Positions 44,750 to 56,586 are shown, numbered from the stretch's first letter. The stretch is DNA of 64,000 bases from Aquarana catesbeiana (GCF_042186555.1 NC_133332.1:211453102-211517101), one strand, 5' to 3'. Program-made: numbers and translations. Notes: a model not told the origin generated them from the letters alone.

Positions 44750-44965
44750 AGTCCAGTGGCAGGGTACAAGATCAGTCCAAGATGCAGGCAAAAAGCATGG
44801 TCAAACAGTCCAGGGTCAGTTCCAGATCAGGCAGAGATATGTACAGAATCGGTAGGCAGAAGTGTGGTCGAATAACAAGCCAGGGTCAGTTCCAGATCAG
44901 GCAGAGGTATGAACAGAATCGGTAGGCAGAAGTGTGGTCGAATAACAAGCCAGGGTCATTTACAG
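44750..44965. repeat. 70-bp tandem repeat
   Basis: CAGGGTCAGTTCCAGATCAG begins at 44811 and 44881, and a third start (CAGGGTCATT) is at 44951, so the unit is 70 bp. An older relative precedes 44811. CAGGCAG-rich sequence from 44300 may be a still older array. Confidence 0.85.
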
Positions 44966-45001
44966 AGCAAGTAGAGGCATAAGGGGTGTGAAGGTAAATA
45001 A

Positions 45002-46743
45002 TTAAGGAAGGTAATAATTTAATGAAATATGGTAACGGCGGAAACAGTCAACTATGCAGAGGCCTGGTTGGGAAGGACGTTGGGGACAATAAAAAGTGGT
45101 GTCTCTTCTAACTCCGGTGCACACCCGGCATTTTTTCTGACGTTTTTGGCCTGTTGGTCTGGGAGGGATTTTTTCGGGAAAGTGGCGTTCGGAGGGTCTG
45201 CTAATCACATCGGATCGAATGGTTTCTGGTGGGCCGTTCGGGAATACAAGGGCAGTGGTAATTTCCTCCTGGTAAGGAAGGATTTGGGGCTTTCAGTGGA
45301 TTTGTGATAGATAACGTAGTTGTTGTATATGGCCAAATTAAACAAATAAACTGAAACTTTTTTATACCACTGGTATGTTCGTCTTGTGGCAAGGTAGGGT
45401 TCGAGTATTTGATCGTTGAAGTCGACACCCCCCATGAACATATTGTATTCGTAGATACATGTTGGTTTTTGGATTGGGCCATTCCTCCTGGTGATCTCAA
45501 CTAATGTATTGTTGTGGATCGATGAAAGTACGTAGGCATCCCTTCTGTCCCTCCACTTCACAGCCAGAATTTCCTCATTCCGTAAACTCGCCGTCTCTCC
45601 TCTTTTTAGCTTCTTGTTGACGAGGCTTTGAGGAAAGCCCTTCCGGTTCGTCCTTACGGTGCCACATGCTGGAGTGTTCTTTCTTGTGAAGGTTGCAGAA
45701 CAGGGGCAAACTAGTATAAAAGTTGTCAAAATACAAATGGTAGCCTTTCTCCAGGAGTGGGTTTATGAGTTCCCAAACGACTTTCCCGCTTGATCCAATG
45801 TATGGGCAATTAGTGGGATGTAGCTGGGTGTCCTTCCCTTCATATACCATGAAGGCATATGTATACCTTGTGGCTCGGTCGCACGATGTATAAAGCTTCA
45901 CCCCACAGCGGGCCCTTTTGGTGGGAATAAATTGTTTTATGCCCAGCCTGCCAGAAAATTTGACAAGGGACTCATCCACGCATATGTGTTGGTCTGGGGT
46001 AAACAACTGGGGGAAGATTTCAGAAAAACAATTTAGTAGTGGCTGAATTTTATAAAGCTTGTCAAAATTTGGGTAATTTCGGGGAGGGCACTGGGTATTG
46101 TCATTATAGTGTAGGAATCTCATAATCATGAGCTATCTGGTGATGGGCATGTGGTAGATGGGGAGGGTTGACCAATATGAACGTAATACATTTTTTTTAG
46201 TTAGTCCCATACAGAATGTGAGGCCCAAAAAAATGTTAAACTCCTCCACTGTTAGGGCTCTCCACTCGTAGGGACGGGCATAATAGGACGTTGGGTTACA
46301 TGCTATGAATTGTGCATACAGGTTGCACTGGGCCACAATTGATGCTAGCATAGCCTCAGTAAAAATTAAATGGAAAAATTTTCTGTGTCCACCTGGACTC
46401 CTGGCTGGGCAGTGAAAGGGGGAATGATAGCTTCTCCTAAATTAGGAGGAAGCCACAAGGGGTTCTGAAGGGAATAGGGAAGGCTGGCATGGGACGTAAC
46501 CCTTTGGGACTGAGGTGACACCCCACTGGTACGTGGCCTTTGCTGAGGTACTGCGGTGCTTTTGGATGTCACTGCGGTGCTGATGGATGGCAATGCGGTG
46601 CTGGTGGATGGCTCTGCCTCCTCATCAGAACGCCTTCGTCTGGTGGGCGGACTCTCTTCCTCCTCTGAGGCTGTCAGTGTTCCACTGCTTAGGACATGGT
46701 TGTAGTCCACATCAGAGCTCCCCGTTGCTCTCGTCTGCCGCAA
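45002..46743 (-). pseudogene. piggyBac transposase, disrupted
   Basis: Read from 46743: an acidic, Ser/Thr-rich N-terminus (SSDVDYNHVLSSGT, SEEEESPPTRRRRSDEEAEP), then the core (MLASIVAQCNLYAQFIACNP, WRALTVEEFNIFLGLTF). Three catalytic Asp are visible: CVDESLVKFSGR, LYFDNFYTS and GGVDFNDQ. A C-terminal Cys-rich finger follows (CRVC, then FYCPQRPSQPGLCIVDCF). Lesions: a frameshift and stop near 46360, an in-frame TAG at 46133-46135, a frameshift between 45575 and 45729, and a break before the finger at about 45205. It belongs to the PGBD/piggyBac DDE_Tnp_1_7 family and would have cut and pasted at TTAA. Confidence 0.9.
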
Positions 46744-46795
46744 GAATATTGTACGCCTCTTCGGCTGAAAATAATCTTTTAGACATTCTTAGTGG

Positions 46796-47200
46796 TGACA
46801 AATGGCATTGATGACACGTGACACTGATGTGACACTGGTGACAGATGGCACTGATACGTGGCACTGATGACACGTGACACTGATGTGACACTGGTGATAG
46901 ATGGCACTGATACGTGGCACTGATGACACGTGACACTGCCAGATAGCACTGGTGACAGATGGCACTGATGACACGTGACACTGGCAGGTGGCACTGATGA
47001 CATGTGGCACTGATGTAGCACTGATGACACGTGTGCACTGATGTGGCAGGTGACACTGACAGGTGGCATTGATGTGGCAGGTGACACTGACAAGTGGCAC
47101 TGACTACAGATGGCACTGACGACAGATGGCACTGATGACTGATGGCACTGATAGATGGCACTAATGATAGATGGCACTGTGGCACCAATGGCACTGATGG
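46796..47200. repeat. Short-unit minisatellite (GGCACTGAT type)
   Basis: Irregular units of 9-12 bp built on TGGCACTGATGACACGTGAC. Open frames over it (up to 160 codons, rich in Cys-His-Gln-Ser) run into the transposase start but reflect the repeat. Confidence 0.9.
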
Positions 47201-47726
47201 GGCACTATTTGGGCTCTGATTTGTGTGTTTTCACTGTAAAATTGAGGTTCAGAAAACGGTTGGCACTCATGCTGCAGCACAGAAGCTCTCCCTCCTCACA
47301 TGCGGTCTCTGTATGAGGAGGGAGAGCCGGGAATGAGAGATGATCTCATATGTTTACATTTGAGATCGTCTCTCATTGGACACTCCGATCAAGTGCTAAA
47401 TGGCCGCTGTGATTGGCCATTTAGCACGATCTGTGATTGGCTGTGTCCAAGGGACACGGCCAACACAGAATTTCTCCGATGCGCGCCCGCGGTGGCGCGC
47501 AGAGGGGAAGTAAACAGGAGGACGTCCAGGGACGCCCTCCCGGCAATCGAGCGCCACGCTGTAGTCATCTTTTGGCTATAGCGCGGGCGCGAACTGGTTA
47601 AGACGGTATATTTTTTCTGTTTTCTATTGTGTATAAAACATGAGTTTATTAGGTTTGTAAATCATTGCATTCTGTTTTTATGACGCTTTTACACAGCATC
47701 CCCACTTTTTTGGAATTGAGGTTGTA

Positions 47727-48666
47727 CTTTCCTCTTGACTGCACGGTGTAGTTATCTGAATTAAGCTATGCACTCTCAGGAGTTAGGGGAATTAATACAT
47801 AGACACTCTTAATGTCATAGACACTCTGTAGAATTTTATTGTGCCTCTACATGACAAATGTCAATGACAGATTCATGTACCTGTTGTGAACAGATATATG
47901 AAACTGGGGCAAGCAGAGGCTCACTGAGAATGGATTGTCCATGTGGTCAATCTGTCCTCAGTGCATCTGAGCTCCCTTCCCATAGACAGTACAGCAACTG
48001 AGGATTTTTAAAGCTGGGTGGGCAGAGCCTGATGGGGATTCAGAGATCCTAGTTTCTCATCAAGTCTACTCCACTTGTGATTGGCAGCAGACAGTGGGTG
48101 GATTCATAGCCAATACACAGTCTGCTATAATTGGCTATAGAATCCTCCTGCTGCTGATGTCAAAGACCAGGAGAGAGCTGATCTAATGGGAAACTATTGT
48201 GTCAGCTTTCTCATTAAGTTCTGCCCACTTTTAGCATCATTGGTTGCTAGGAGTCTGTCAGCTGTGAAGCTGACCACATTCTTAACACATAGTGACAGGA
48301 ATAGAGGGGAGGAGGTAACTGCAGCAAACATGCCTACATAGCTTTCAAAAACAGGGACTCTGTCAGTCTCTGTAAGCCAACTTAGCGGTGGTCCTAAAGG
48401 GTAACTCGGCGTTCGTGGAAAAAAAATATAATAAATAAAAAAAAATATATATAGCATATACAATTGCTACACAAGCCATATTGTAACTGAACGTTATTCA
48501 AAATCAATTTTCCTTTTCAGTCTGAAAATCTTTAATGTTCTGTAAAATTCAATGCAATATGCAACATGGAGACCTTTTGTAGATTGTTGATGTACATATT
48601 TTTCTGCAAAATGTAATTTCCTGCTTGTGTGATTGGCTCGATGATTTTCTCAGAAGTCTGCACAAA
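47727..48666. other. Unassigned non-coding stretch
   Basis: No gene is seen. AAGGGTAACTCGGCGTTCGT at 48398 resembles the tip of a TTAA MITE, but no right end was found. Confidence 0.35.
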
Positions 48667-48683
48667 CATCCAAGTCAGATTTT

Positions 48684-49622
48684 TTTTTTTTTTTACAATC
48701 TTTATTTATCAAAACATTTTTTTTTCCATACATTAAGAAAAAAAGGAAACTTAAACACATCCACGGCATAAAACAATTCTATACTTCTTAATCAGAACAC
48801 TAGTTCAAGTTTCGATTTCCTTCCAATTAATTACAAAATTGATTCAAGGATGTACAGCCCCCGTTTTAAACCCACCCCCCACCCTCCGTCCTTCCTCCCT
48901 TCCCAGTCACACCCATTCATACAACAGACCACGACAACAAAAACAAAACGACCACAAAAAGAAAAAAAAAAAAAAAAACACAAATAAAAAAAAAAAAAAA
49001 AAGGGGGGAGGGGGGTTTCCCTTCTATTTATTTTCAATTAGAATTCTATATTGTCTTCAGCAGTCCCGAAGAGGCTCTAAACTCTTCCCATTTAGCCCAT
49101 GTGTTAAATATTTGTACCTTCAACCCCTCCTCTATCACCATTCTTTCCTCCAGGGCACGCATCTCCGCCATTTCACACTCCCACTCCGCTACAGATGGCA
49201 CACATGTGCTTTTCCATTTTCTTGCTATGATGGTTCGTGCTGCCGTCAGAAAATATTTCAGTATTCCCTTTTTTATTTTTTTCACTGATCCTGGGATCAT
49301 AGATAGTATCGCCACCTGTAATTCCGGATATAAATCGGTCCCTGTCATAGCTCTGTATATCTCAAATATTTTCTGCCAGAATGGTTGGATTTCTGAGCAA
49401 TAATACCAAATATGTGACATTGTGCCCTGAGCTTTATGACATCTCCAACACATATCCTCATTATCCGAGTTAATTTTATGAAGGTCTACGGGACATCTAT
49501 ACCATCTGGCTAATATTTTGTAGTTTCTTTCCTGATGTCTGGCGGATATCGAGAGTTTATGGGTTACTATGATTGCTTTTTCCCATTTTTCCTTGGGGAT
49601 TTCTATCCCTATCTCTGATTCC
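48684..49622 (-). mobile_element. 5'-truncated L1-like LINE
   Basis: A poly-T run at 48684 (poly-A of the minus-strand element) opens it. The flanks are CATCCAAGTCAGATTTT at 48667-48683 and 49623-49639, a 17-bp target duplication. Only the 3' UTR and the ORF2 end remain, about 0.94 kb. Confidence 0.9.
49046..49620 (-). pseudogene. L1 ORF2 C-terminal fragment
   Basis: The frame reads CWRCHKAQGTMSHIWYYC, a CCHC zinc-ribbon (C-x2-C ... H ... C) typical of the ORF2 C-terminus, then PFWQKIFEIYRAMTG and a basic tail ending before 49046. The upstream part to 49620 continues the ORF2 sequence in broken form. Endonuclease and reverse transcriptase are missing by 5' truncation. Confidence 0.85.
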
Positions 49623-49931
49623 CATCCAAGTCAGATTTTAGGCATCCTCTGCAACAAAATTTTCAGTTTTGGTGAGATACTCCTAAAGGGTTTACTACTG
49701 CTAAAGGAATGCAGACACTACAAATTTCCTCATTAGAACAGTGCAAGTGCATCAGCTGATTAATAATGAAAAAGTCTTCTTCAGATTTACTTTGCACGTT
49801 GACATAATCAAACAAATAGCTAAACAGTAACAACGTTTATTTAAATCCTTGCCATTTACATTGATCACCCAGAGGGAAATTTTTCTTTCTTTTTTTTTTT
49901 TTTTTTTTTTTTAAACCAAAGTGGATTGCCA

Positions 49932-50387
49932 TTAAAGTGGTTGTAAACCCACACGAAAAAAAAAAAAGACCTGCAAGACAAAGGCATAATGCGCTAGCTT
50001 GCATAGCATACTAGCTCATTATGTAATACTCACCTGAGATCGAAGCCCCTGCTGCGGTACCTGTACACCGCACCGGCTGGCAACATTTCTACCTGGAGTT
50101 ACTTCTGGGTATTGCGGCTCTGGCGCTGTGATTGGGCCGGAGCCGTGATGACGTCACTCCCACGCATGCGCATGGGAGCTGCTGGTAACTGCACACTCAC
50201 TAAAGCAAATGGCACGTACATGCCAGTGGTTCAGTGTGCATGTGCTGATGACGTCAGCACATGCAGATACAGGGGATATCTCCTAAACCATGCAGATTTA
50301 GGAGATATCCGGGGTAGCTACAGGTAAGTCTTGTTATAGGCTTACCTGTAGCAAAAAGTGGATTGTAAGGGTTTACAACCACTTTAA
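49932..50387. mobile_element. TTAA MITE with internal hairpins, third copy
   Basis: The tips TTAAAGTGGTTGTAAACC and GGTTTACAACCACTTTAA form a perfect inverted pair. Hairpins: GCTAGCTTGC at 49992 with its imperfect complement, and GGATATCTCCTAA at 50274 with its complement at 50299. This is the best-preserved copy at the ends. Confidence 0.9.
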
Positions 50388-50504
50388 TTATCTGTATTTT
50401 CGTTATCTATGAACTGGGGATAAGGTAAAAATTACGCTACTAAGAATTACTTGAATCTTCTGCATGTGTCAGTAAAGCTTCCAAAATGGAAGGTAGAGAT
50501 GATA

Positions 50505-50632
50505 AAATGTTATTCTACTGTGCTTAGTAATGCACTGTGTAGTTATGCAGACAGCTACAGAGTCCTGCACCCTGCTGTGAGCCACATAAACATCAGGGGA
50601 GGGCTCAGAGCAAGCTCTTTCTTCCACATTTT
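50505..50632 (+). repeat. Dispersed repeat, copy 2
   Basis: Matches 30378-30550 (see there), but lacks about 45 bp in the middle. Confidence 0.6.
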
Positions 50633-50741
50633 AAAGATCCAAACTGCCAAAAAGTGGTATTTTGGCTTTATTAAAGGCTCCCATTTATGTGAGGTCAGGC
50701 AGCTGACAGGCCAACATCAGGTCATGTCTGACCCCTGACAC

Positions 50742-51016
50742 TCAGGCTCGGTTCACACTATTGCAAATTGGATGCAGGATCCCCACGTCCAATTTGCAAT
50801 AGCAGGAGATTGTGACCAGCTCTCTATGGAGCCGGGTCACATATCTCCGATGCAGCTCCGGGGCAAATTTGCACAGGAGTCCTGTGCGTCTTTTGGTCCG
50901 TTTCAGGTCCGAATTCAGCCCAAAATTCGGGCTGAAATCGGGGGTGAAACGGTGAACTAGGACGCACAGTGCTCCTGCTGTGAACCGCATTGGTATTAGG
51001 TGTGAACCGAGCCTCA
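50742..51016. mobile_element. Harbinger-like foldback MITE
   Basis: The tips GGCTCGGTTCACACTA and GGTGTGAACCGAGCC are inverted, with TCA on both sides. An inner palindrome lies at 50922 (CCCAAAATTCGGGCTG). Non-coding. Confidence 0.7.
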
Positions 51017-52762
51017 AGCTGAAGTCTCTGGCTGAAAGAAAGAAAACTGACCAAGGGCCAAAAATACAGGATGTCTATACAATTACAGTAAATAAAAACT
51101 GAATATTTATATTCTTCCATATATGCAGTCAAGACTGATACTCTCTAAACTCTAGCCAATAAATGAAACTGCTTTAAATGTAACCCCCAGTGCCAGTATC
51201 ATTGATTTGATGCATGCTGTATGGATGTGTTGCATCATGATTGATAAAACATATTGATCCTCCATGTAGGGGGGCACTGAGGATTGCCCGATTCAGATTT
51301 TGCAGTCGAGCTTTGTGGCTTTCAGTTGTAATAATTTAAATCTGTGTTATCAGACTACTGCCGATTCAGCATACTTTAGTTCCACTCAGCCTGCATAATC
51401 TTTGGTCCCCACACTTGGTGCCCCACATCCTTCTGTCTGGAAAGACTAGGATGGTATTGGTCATAGGCGGAACGTGCACAGAAAGCCCTGAATGGTATCC
51501 ATGACAACCATGAACATAACATATGGTGAACGGATGAGGAAAATTCTTGGGTTGCTGTGTAAGTGGTCTACATGTTAGTGTCTTTCAGGCGTCCTTTAAC
51601 AGAACACATTTAAATTGTAGTTCCAGCCAAACAGCCAGATGCACAAATACATACATGCAAACTGTTCTGCCTGCCAAAATGTTAATTGTTCTGTTTGGCA
51701 GCACAACTAAATATCTTCACCACTATTCAGGGCCTGCAGCTTTCTGGGGGAATGGGGGGGGGGGGGGGGCTTGGTGCAAGTGGTGTGAGAAAGGGCAGTC
51801 CTAAAGATGTTTCTTCTGCTGGCTGTACGTTGGGACCCTTTAAGAAGCACTGGCCCTTTAAGAAGCATTGGTGCACTTGTATCACCCTCTACTTGGTTAG
51901 GTGCTAGAGGTAAGATTTTTGGTGAGTGCAGGTACATTTAGGCAGGCCTAGCTGAGAGCTGGGCCTGTTTGTTTTGATCTGTGTGGGCAGGGAGTGGCTC
52001 AGAGTAGCAGCTGTGACTTACAGGCAGCATCACTCCGCTGTCACCTCCCTCTTTCTTCTGGAGGATTCTAGAAGAGGAGGAGCGGAATGTAGGTGGAGCT
52101 GTCTGGGGTGTTTCAGGGAGCCCTGACCAATCCCCAACTAGGATTGGCAGGAGGGTAGGCCTCCTTGAAATACCTGGAGTCAGCCTGGCTGGGAAGAGTT
52201 GTTGGGTGGAAGGACTGAGGATGGAGTACTAGGCTGTCGGGGCCTTTGAGGGAGCTCCCCAGTCTGGGGGGGTGACCTAGGGCCTGGGACTCGGGTGCAG
52301 GACGGATCCCTTCAAGAACTCATGAAGGATCTGAACAGGAGGCACAGAGAGATGCCAGAGAGGACAGCAGGAGCTAGTACTGCTGGTCAAGTCTTCAGGA
52401 GGGAACCACCGGTTTGCAGCCAGAAGGGCTGGTGAGTGACATGTGCTATCAGGAGGACTGGAGAGGCATGCCAGAGAGGACTGAGAGCAAACAGTCAGAG
52501 CTGGGTGTGGAGCCAGTGGGGAGGATTGCAATGTCACGGGCGGTGGAGTTGGGCAGCTACAGCCGAGAGGGCTGACTGGGAGCAATATTCCACCCAGGAC
52601 AGCTAGCACTAAAGACTTGCTATTTCTTATTTTGCTACATTAAAGGGGCCCGCGGTCCCTGCCTGCAATTGGCGATTGCTAAGGCCTGGCTGAGTCAGTA
52701 TCAGACCTAAATATGTGCTAGCTGTACCTGAGAAGTATGATCTGCTGGAGAAAGAGAGAGAG
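51017..52762. other. Unassigned stretch with small simple repeats
   Basis: It has a G run at 51755-51769, CCCTTTAAGAAGCA repeated in tandem at 51837 and 51856, and a GC-rich part (52000-52640) with GAGGAGG and CTGGAG motifs that may be part of an LTR or unknown repeat. A 110-codon minus-strand frame has no known features. Confidence 0.35.
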
Positions 52763-53363
52763 TAAAGCTGGATACACACAATACAATTTTACGATTTTTT
52801 TCTCCTTTGGATTTACAAAAACCATATAATATGAGGTCAAACCTTAAAGGCCCATACACACGATCAGAAAACATGAAGTTAAACTTTGTCTGATGAACGA
52901 TCTGCCGATTTTCTGATCGTTAGTATGCTGCTTCTGGCAGCCGGTTACGAATTTTCGGCAGACAAAAACTGGATGTGCAGGCTCCAAAATTTTTGTCTGA
53001 TGTGACCACAACGTACGATTTTCTTTTCATTAGTACAGTTTTCTGCCAAAAGAAAATCTGTAGAGCAAGACTAGGCATGCTCAGAAATGAAAGAACACAT
53101 ACTAAACAATTCAACAGATTAGGTCACTTCTAACGTTGAATTCTGTTGTCCAAAAATTTCTGATGGTTAGTACCCTCTTCACTCTCGATTTGAAACTAGC
53201 ATCCAACATAAAACTGACGAAAATTTGTCCAATAATCTGATCATGTGTACAAGGCTTAAGAGTTTCACTTTGTATGCAAACAGGCAGGCCTTTGCACTAC
53301 ATGGTTTTGGTAAATCTGAAGACAAAAATCTGCAGAAAATCTAATAGTGTGTATGGGGCTTTA
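52763..53363. mobile_element. Foldback MITE containing a second foldback MITE
   Basis: The outer tips TAAAGCTGGATACACACAA and GTGTGTATGGGGCTTTA are inverted. The inner element 52843-53259 has TTAAAGGCCCATACACACG and CATGTGTACAAGGCTTAA. Non-coding. Confidence 0.65.
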
Positions 53364-54439
53364 CAGTCTGGAAGCAAGAGTTGTGCTGGAGGAGACTAGA
53401 GAAGCGAAGTGCGTATAGCTGTCCCAATTGATTGCTATACAATCGTCCAATTGTTTGTTCCACTGGGCATCCCATAAATTCCCTTACCCATCCAAGTTCT
53501 ATTCCCAACAAAACAAACATCTGGACTGTTCATTGTCTCCAAGGTGATTGGGAAGTGAATGCTGGGCAGGGTGACAGGTGGGCCACATCACTTAGCAGCC
53601 ACTACGGCGGTACCACTACATACTTAACAAGAGTCCTGATGAGCCTGCAAGTAGTGAAGGGTGGCATAGTCTTTGCATGGATGCAATGTAGATGTGGGAT
53701 AACTGGGTAATGGTGCATCAGATGTGGTGACAGTTCAGTATAGTGGTGGTATAAAGTTGGTAGAGGTGTAGTATAGGTCTAGTATAGGTATGAGTTGGAT
53801 GTACTTGGCGTCCTGCTCCCAGCAACTCAATCCCTGTTAGCAGTGTAAGTGGTGGGCTGGTAGCCATATCCCAGTCCCCAGGGTACAACTGTAGACCTCC
53901 ATGCCGGAAGGGGCCCACTCAGTCTCTCCCCAAAACCTCTGGAACAGCAGTGTGAGCTGATGGTAAATGGATGCTCCAGCCTCTTTCTCTGTGGCAGTGG
54001 TGTGGCTGATGCTGAACTGTAACAGGTGCCCCTTTTCAAAGTCATGGGGTCAGATTCCTTCTGGCCAGGCTCCCCATGAACACAGATCTCCAGACCTAGG
54101 TGCCAAAAAAGCCCCGAACAAGGAAGTTTAATTAAAATCTCTCTCTCCCTCCTCCAATGTTTCATCGTCCTCATGGGATTTGTAGTCTCTGCATCTCTTC
54201 CTGTGCAGTGCAGCATTCCTACCAGGGCCTACATGTCCTAGTATGCAGCTCTGTGTGCTCCTCCAGCTGCCTATTAGTCCAGGTAGCGGCCGCCGGATGG
54301 GAGGGAGAAAGGAGGCTGGAGCAGGAGAGAGGGAGCTGACAGGTAGAGACTCGCAGCCTGCAGCTCCTGCAACTTGGCTACATATACATGTTGTATGCAA
54401 AATCAAAACAATCAAATAGCACTAGATCTACATAAAAAG
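53364..54439. other. Unassigned non-coding stretch
   Basis: Frames up to 129 codons on the minus strand show no known domain. Probably an old repeat; no termini recognised. Confidence 0.3.
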
Positions 54440-54642
54440 TAAGGCCAGTTGCACACAGATGTTCTTGAGTAAAATGTTCCCTAAAGACCTTGTGTTAAGG
54501 CACGTAAAATTTTCTATTTTTGTTTTACGTACTCATCGCTGTATTACTGTGTGCATTGTTCCATGGACAACAATGCATCTAATGTATATTCAGACCAGTA
54601 AAAAATGTGGCGTCTTTATACTCCTGTGTGAAAGAGGCATAA
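54440..54642. mobile_element. Short foldback MITE
   Basis: The tips GGCCAGTTGCACACAG and CTGTGTGAAAGAGGC are inverted, with TAA at both sides. Confidence 0.6.
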
Positions 54643-56364
54643 ACCAGTTGTGAATTTTTACAGATTTGTATTTTTATTGTAGATCCCTCCATGTTTAACT
54701 CCTGCGGAAGCAACATAACTTGCTTTTTAATGATGTTGAAATATACTTTGTACTTTTTTTAGTCGTGAAAGTTTCTATCTTTGGTGCCTGAAAAATCTAG
54801 GATCCATATTTCTTTCTCTGTCTAGAAATTGCACATAAAAAAAAAATGTAGGATTAGATAACCTAATCAGGAAAATGGTTGTCATGCCTTGTGAGAAAAC
54901 AAAAAAGGTCCAAGATTTTCTGGTCTGTACCCAAGTGCTAGCGAATTTTTACACAGGCCCCTGCATTTCTGCCTTGCACCTCTTGTTCCTATAGGTTACT
55001 TGCCGTTATTGCCTTGGAAGCTCCTCTTAGCTTAAAGTTCTGGTGCTGTGACAGACAAGTAGAATGTAATCATTTCATGCAAATTTATGGAAAATCTAGG
55101 TTGACTCATGCAAAATTCCAGGCTTGCAGGGAGGATAATGTTCCTATCTCTGATTTCTTTGTGGTTTGTTACAACTGTATTTTGCATTCTGCGGCTCCCC
55201 GGATGCCTCAGAACTGTAAAGATGACCATACGTGCTGTGATTTTCCATTTTTCCAAATGGGTAATCTCCTAGATGCCATAGGATTTGTAATTCTGTTCAA
55301 CCAGTTTTTTTTTTATCCAAACACTCCTTACAGATAGTGAAGCCAGACTGCAGACCTCACATTTCTCCACTGTATTAAACACAACAGTTTGGTCAATAAA
55401 TTGCCCCCAGCCTGTTGATTGGATGGTGAAAAAGCAGCTGCTTACTGGTGAGGTCATCACTCTGCTCTCTCCCCTTGTCAGCAAGCTTTGCAGTGTTAGA
55501 TTGACAGCACTGTGTAATGTGATACAGCTTGACATTTTTTCAATGCAGGGGATTATAGGCACAAAGTATTAGGACAGATTAAAATACTTAAACTAGCTGC
55601 AGTTAAACTATGTTTATGTTTGATTAAGGAATTAACACAATGGATTAAATGGTAATAATTTATATTTGCAAGACCAAACCCGATCCTGCTGCATAAGCCA
55701 AACCTTTTCTGTATGTATGAAGTATGCAGAACTGGCAGTGGAAATTTACTGTTAGAGTTAAACAATAATTTACATTTTTCCATTAAAACATACCAATTAT
55801 TTATCATTTCATAAAGGACACTACAAAAAACACATTTTTCTTCTTTTAAAAAACCAGTACGTTGGTTGCTGTTAGTTGGAAAATTACTTCTATACTCTGC
55901 GGTCAAAGTCATGAATGACTTCTCTCATACTTTCTGATGTGGGTATTTTTGACCACTGAGGGACTTTCCTTGTATTTATAGTCAGAATTTATTTTTTTAC
56001 CTGCTTTCCTGTCATAAGTTTTCAATTTTCTTAAATAGCTTACACATTATTTGTACATGAAGACAAAGACTGACCAAAATAGAATGGCAGAGGTCAAAGA
56101 GAGGTTTGGACAAACTTGCACAGAATGACATAAGGACACGGTATAAAGAATTGAAGACACACTTCAGTCTAATATTAAAAAAATATATAAACTGAATAAT
56201 GGTAGACAGCTTGTCTGAATCAGGAAATGATTGGCTCCTGTAAGATGAGAAAAATATAATCCCATGTTTTATGCAAAATATGCCTACTTAAAAAAAAAAT
56301 GTTTTCTTTAATTAAGATATGTCATTACCTTATTGTCTCACAAGGCCATCTGTGTGTTTTTCAG
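54643..56364 (+). other. Sequence before the first visible gpsm1 exon
   Basis: Presumed intron. No repeat terminus or exon is recognised. It ends in a pyrimidine-rich GTGTGTTTTTCAG acceptor at 56352-56364. Confidence 0.5.
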
Positions 56365-56586
56365 GATGGAGGCCTCCTGCTTGGAGCTAGCCTTAGAAGG
56401 TGAGCGGTTGTGCAAGGCCGGAGATTTCAAAGCTGGTGCAGCTTTCTTTGAAGCAGCTGTCCAGGTTGGGACTGAGGATCTAAAGACACTTAGCGCCATC
56501 TACAGTCAGCTGGGGAACGCATACTTCTACCTGAAGGAGTACGCTAAGGCACTTGAGTATCATAAACATGACCTTACCCTGGCCAG
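56365..56586 (+). CDS. gpsm1: gpsm1 exon with TPR 1-2
   Basis: The acceptor CAG ends at 56364. The first base completes an Arg codon, then MEASCLELALEGERL follows. The donor is GTGAGC at 56587; two bases (AG) are left over. The Met here is probably internal, since related GPSM1 and GPSM2 proteins have residues before it, though a start at this Met is used in some AGS3 descriptions. Confidence 0.93.

Larger units (their letters stand above)
42676..47601 (-). mobile_element. 4.9-kb piggyBac element with transposase
   Basis: TTAA at 42676-42679 and 47598-47601. The tips TTAACCACTTGCCTACTGG and GCGCGAACTGGTTAA are inverted over about 10 bp. The transposase is on the minus strand (46743-45002). 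Long non-coding flanks carry three sets of tandem repeats. Removing it rejoins the right inverted repeat of Tc1 D. Confidence 0.9.
39818..47726 (+). mobile_element. Tc1-like element D, expanded by nested insertions
   Basis: The left inverted repeat (CCCCAATTCCAAAAGAAGTT, then GAATGCAATGATTTGCAAAT) pairs with the right one (GTAAATCATTGCATTCTG, then TTTTTGGAATTGAGGTTG). D's own sequence is 39818 to about 40253, about 42268-42675 and 47602-47726. Inserted are a duplicated block from the window start, a segment bounded by identical 66-bp repeats, MITE fragments and a 4.9-kb piggyBac element. Confidence 0.85.

Noticed and set aside
46712..47194. Cys/His/Gln-rich frames up to 160 codons that look like zinc-finger repeats
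   Set aside because: The pattern comes from the GGCACTGAT minisatellite. Similar frames occur in three registers.
53432..54415. Overlapping frames of 92-129 codons as a small gene
   Set aside because: No domain, no splice or promoter context, and frames are open on both strands. Probably an old repeat.
56333..56365. ATG at 56333 as the gpsm1 start
   Set aside because: The codons before 56365 include a typical pyrimidine tract and CAG acceptor, and the exon phase requires a base from an upstream exon.
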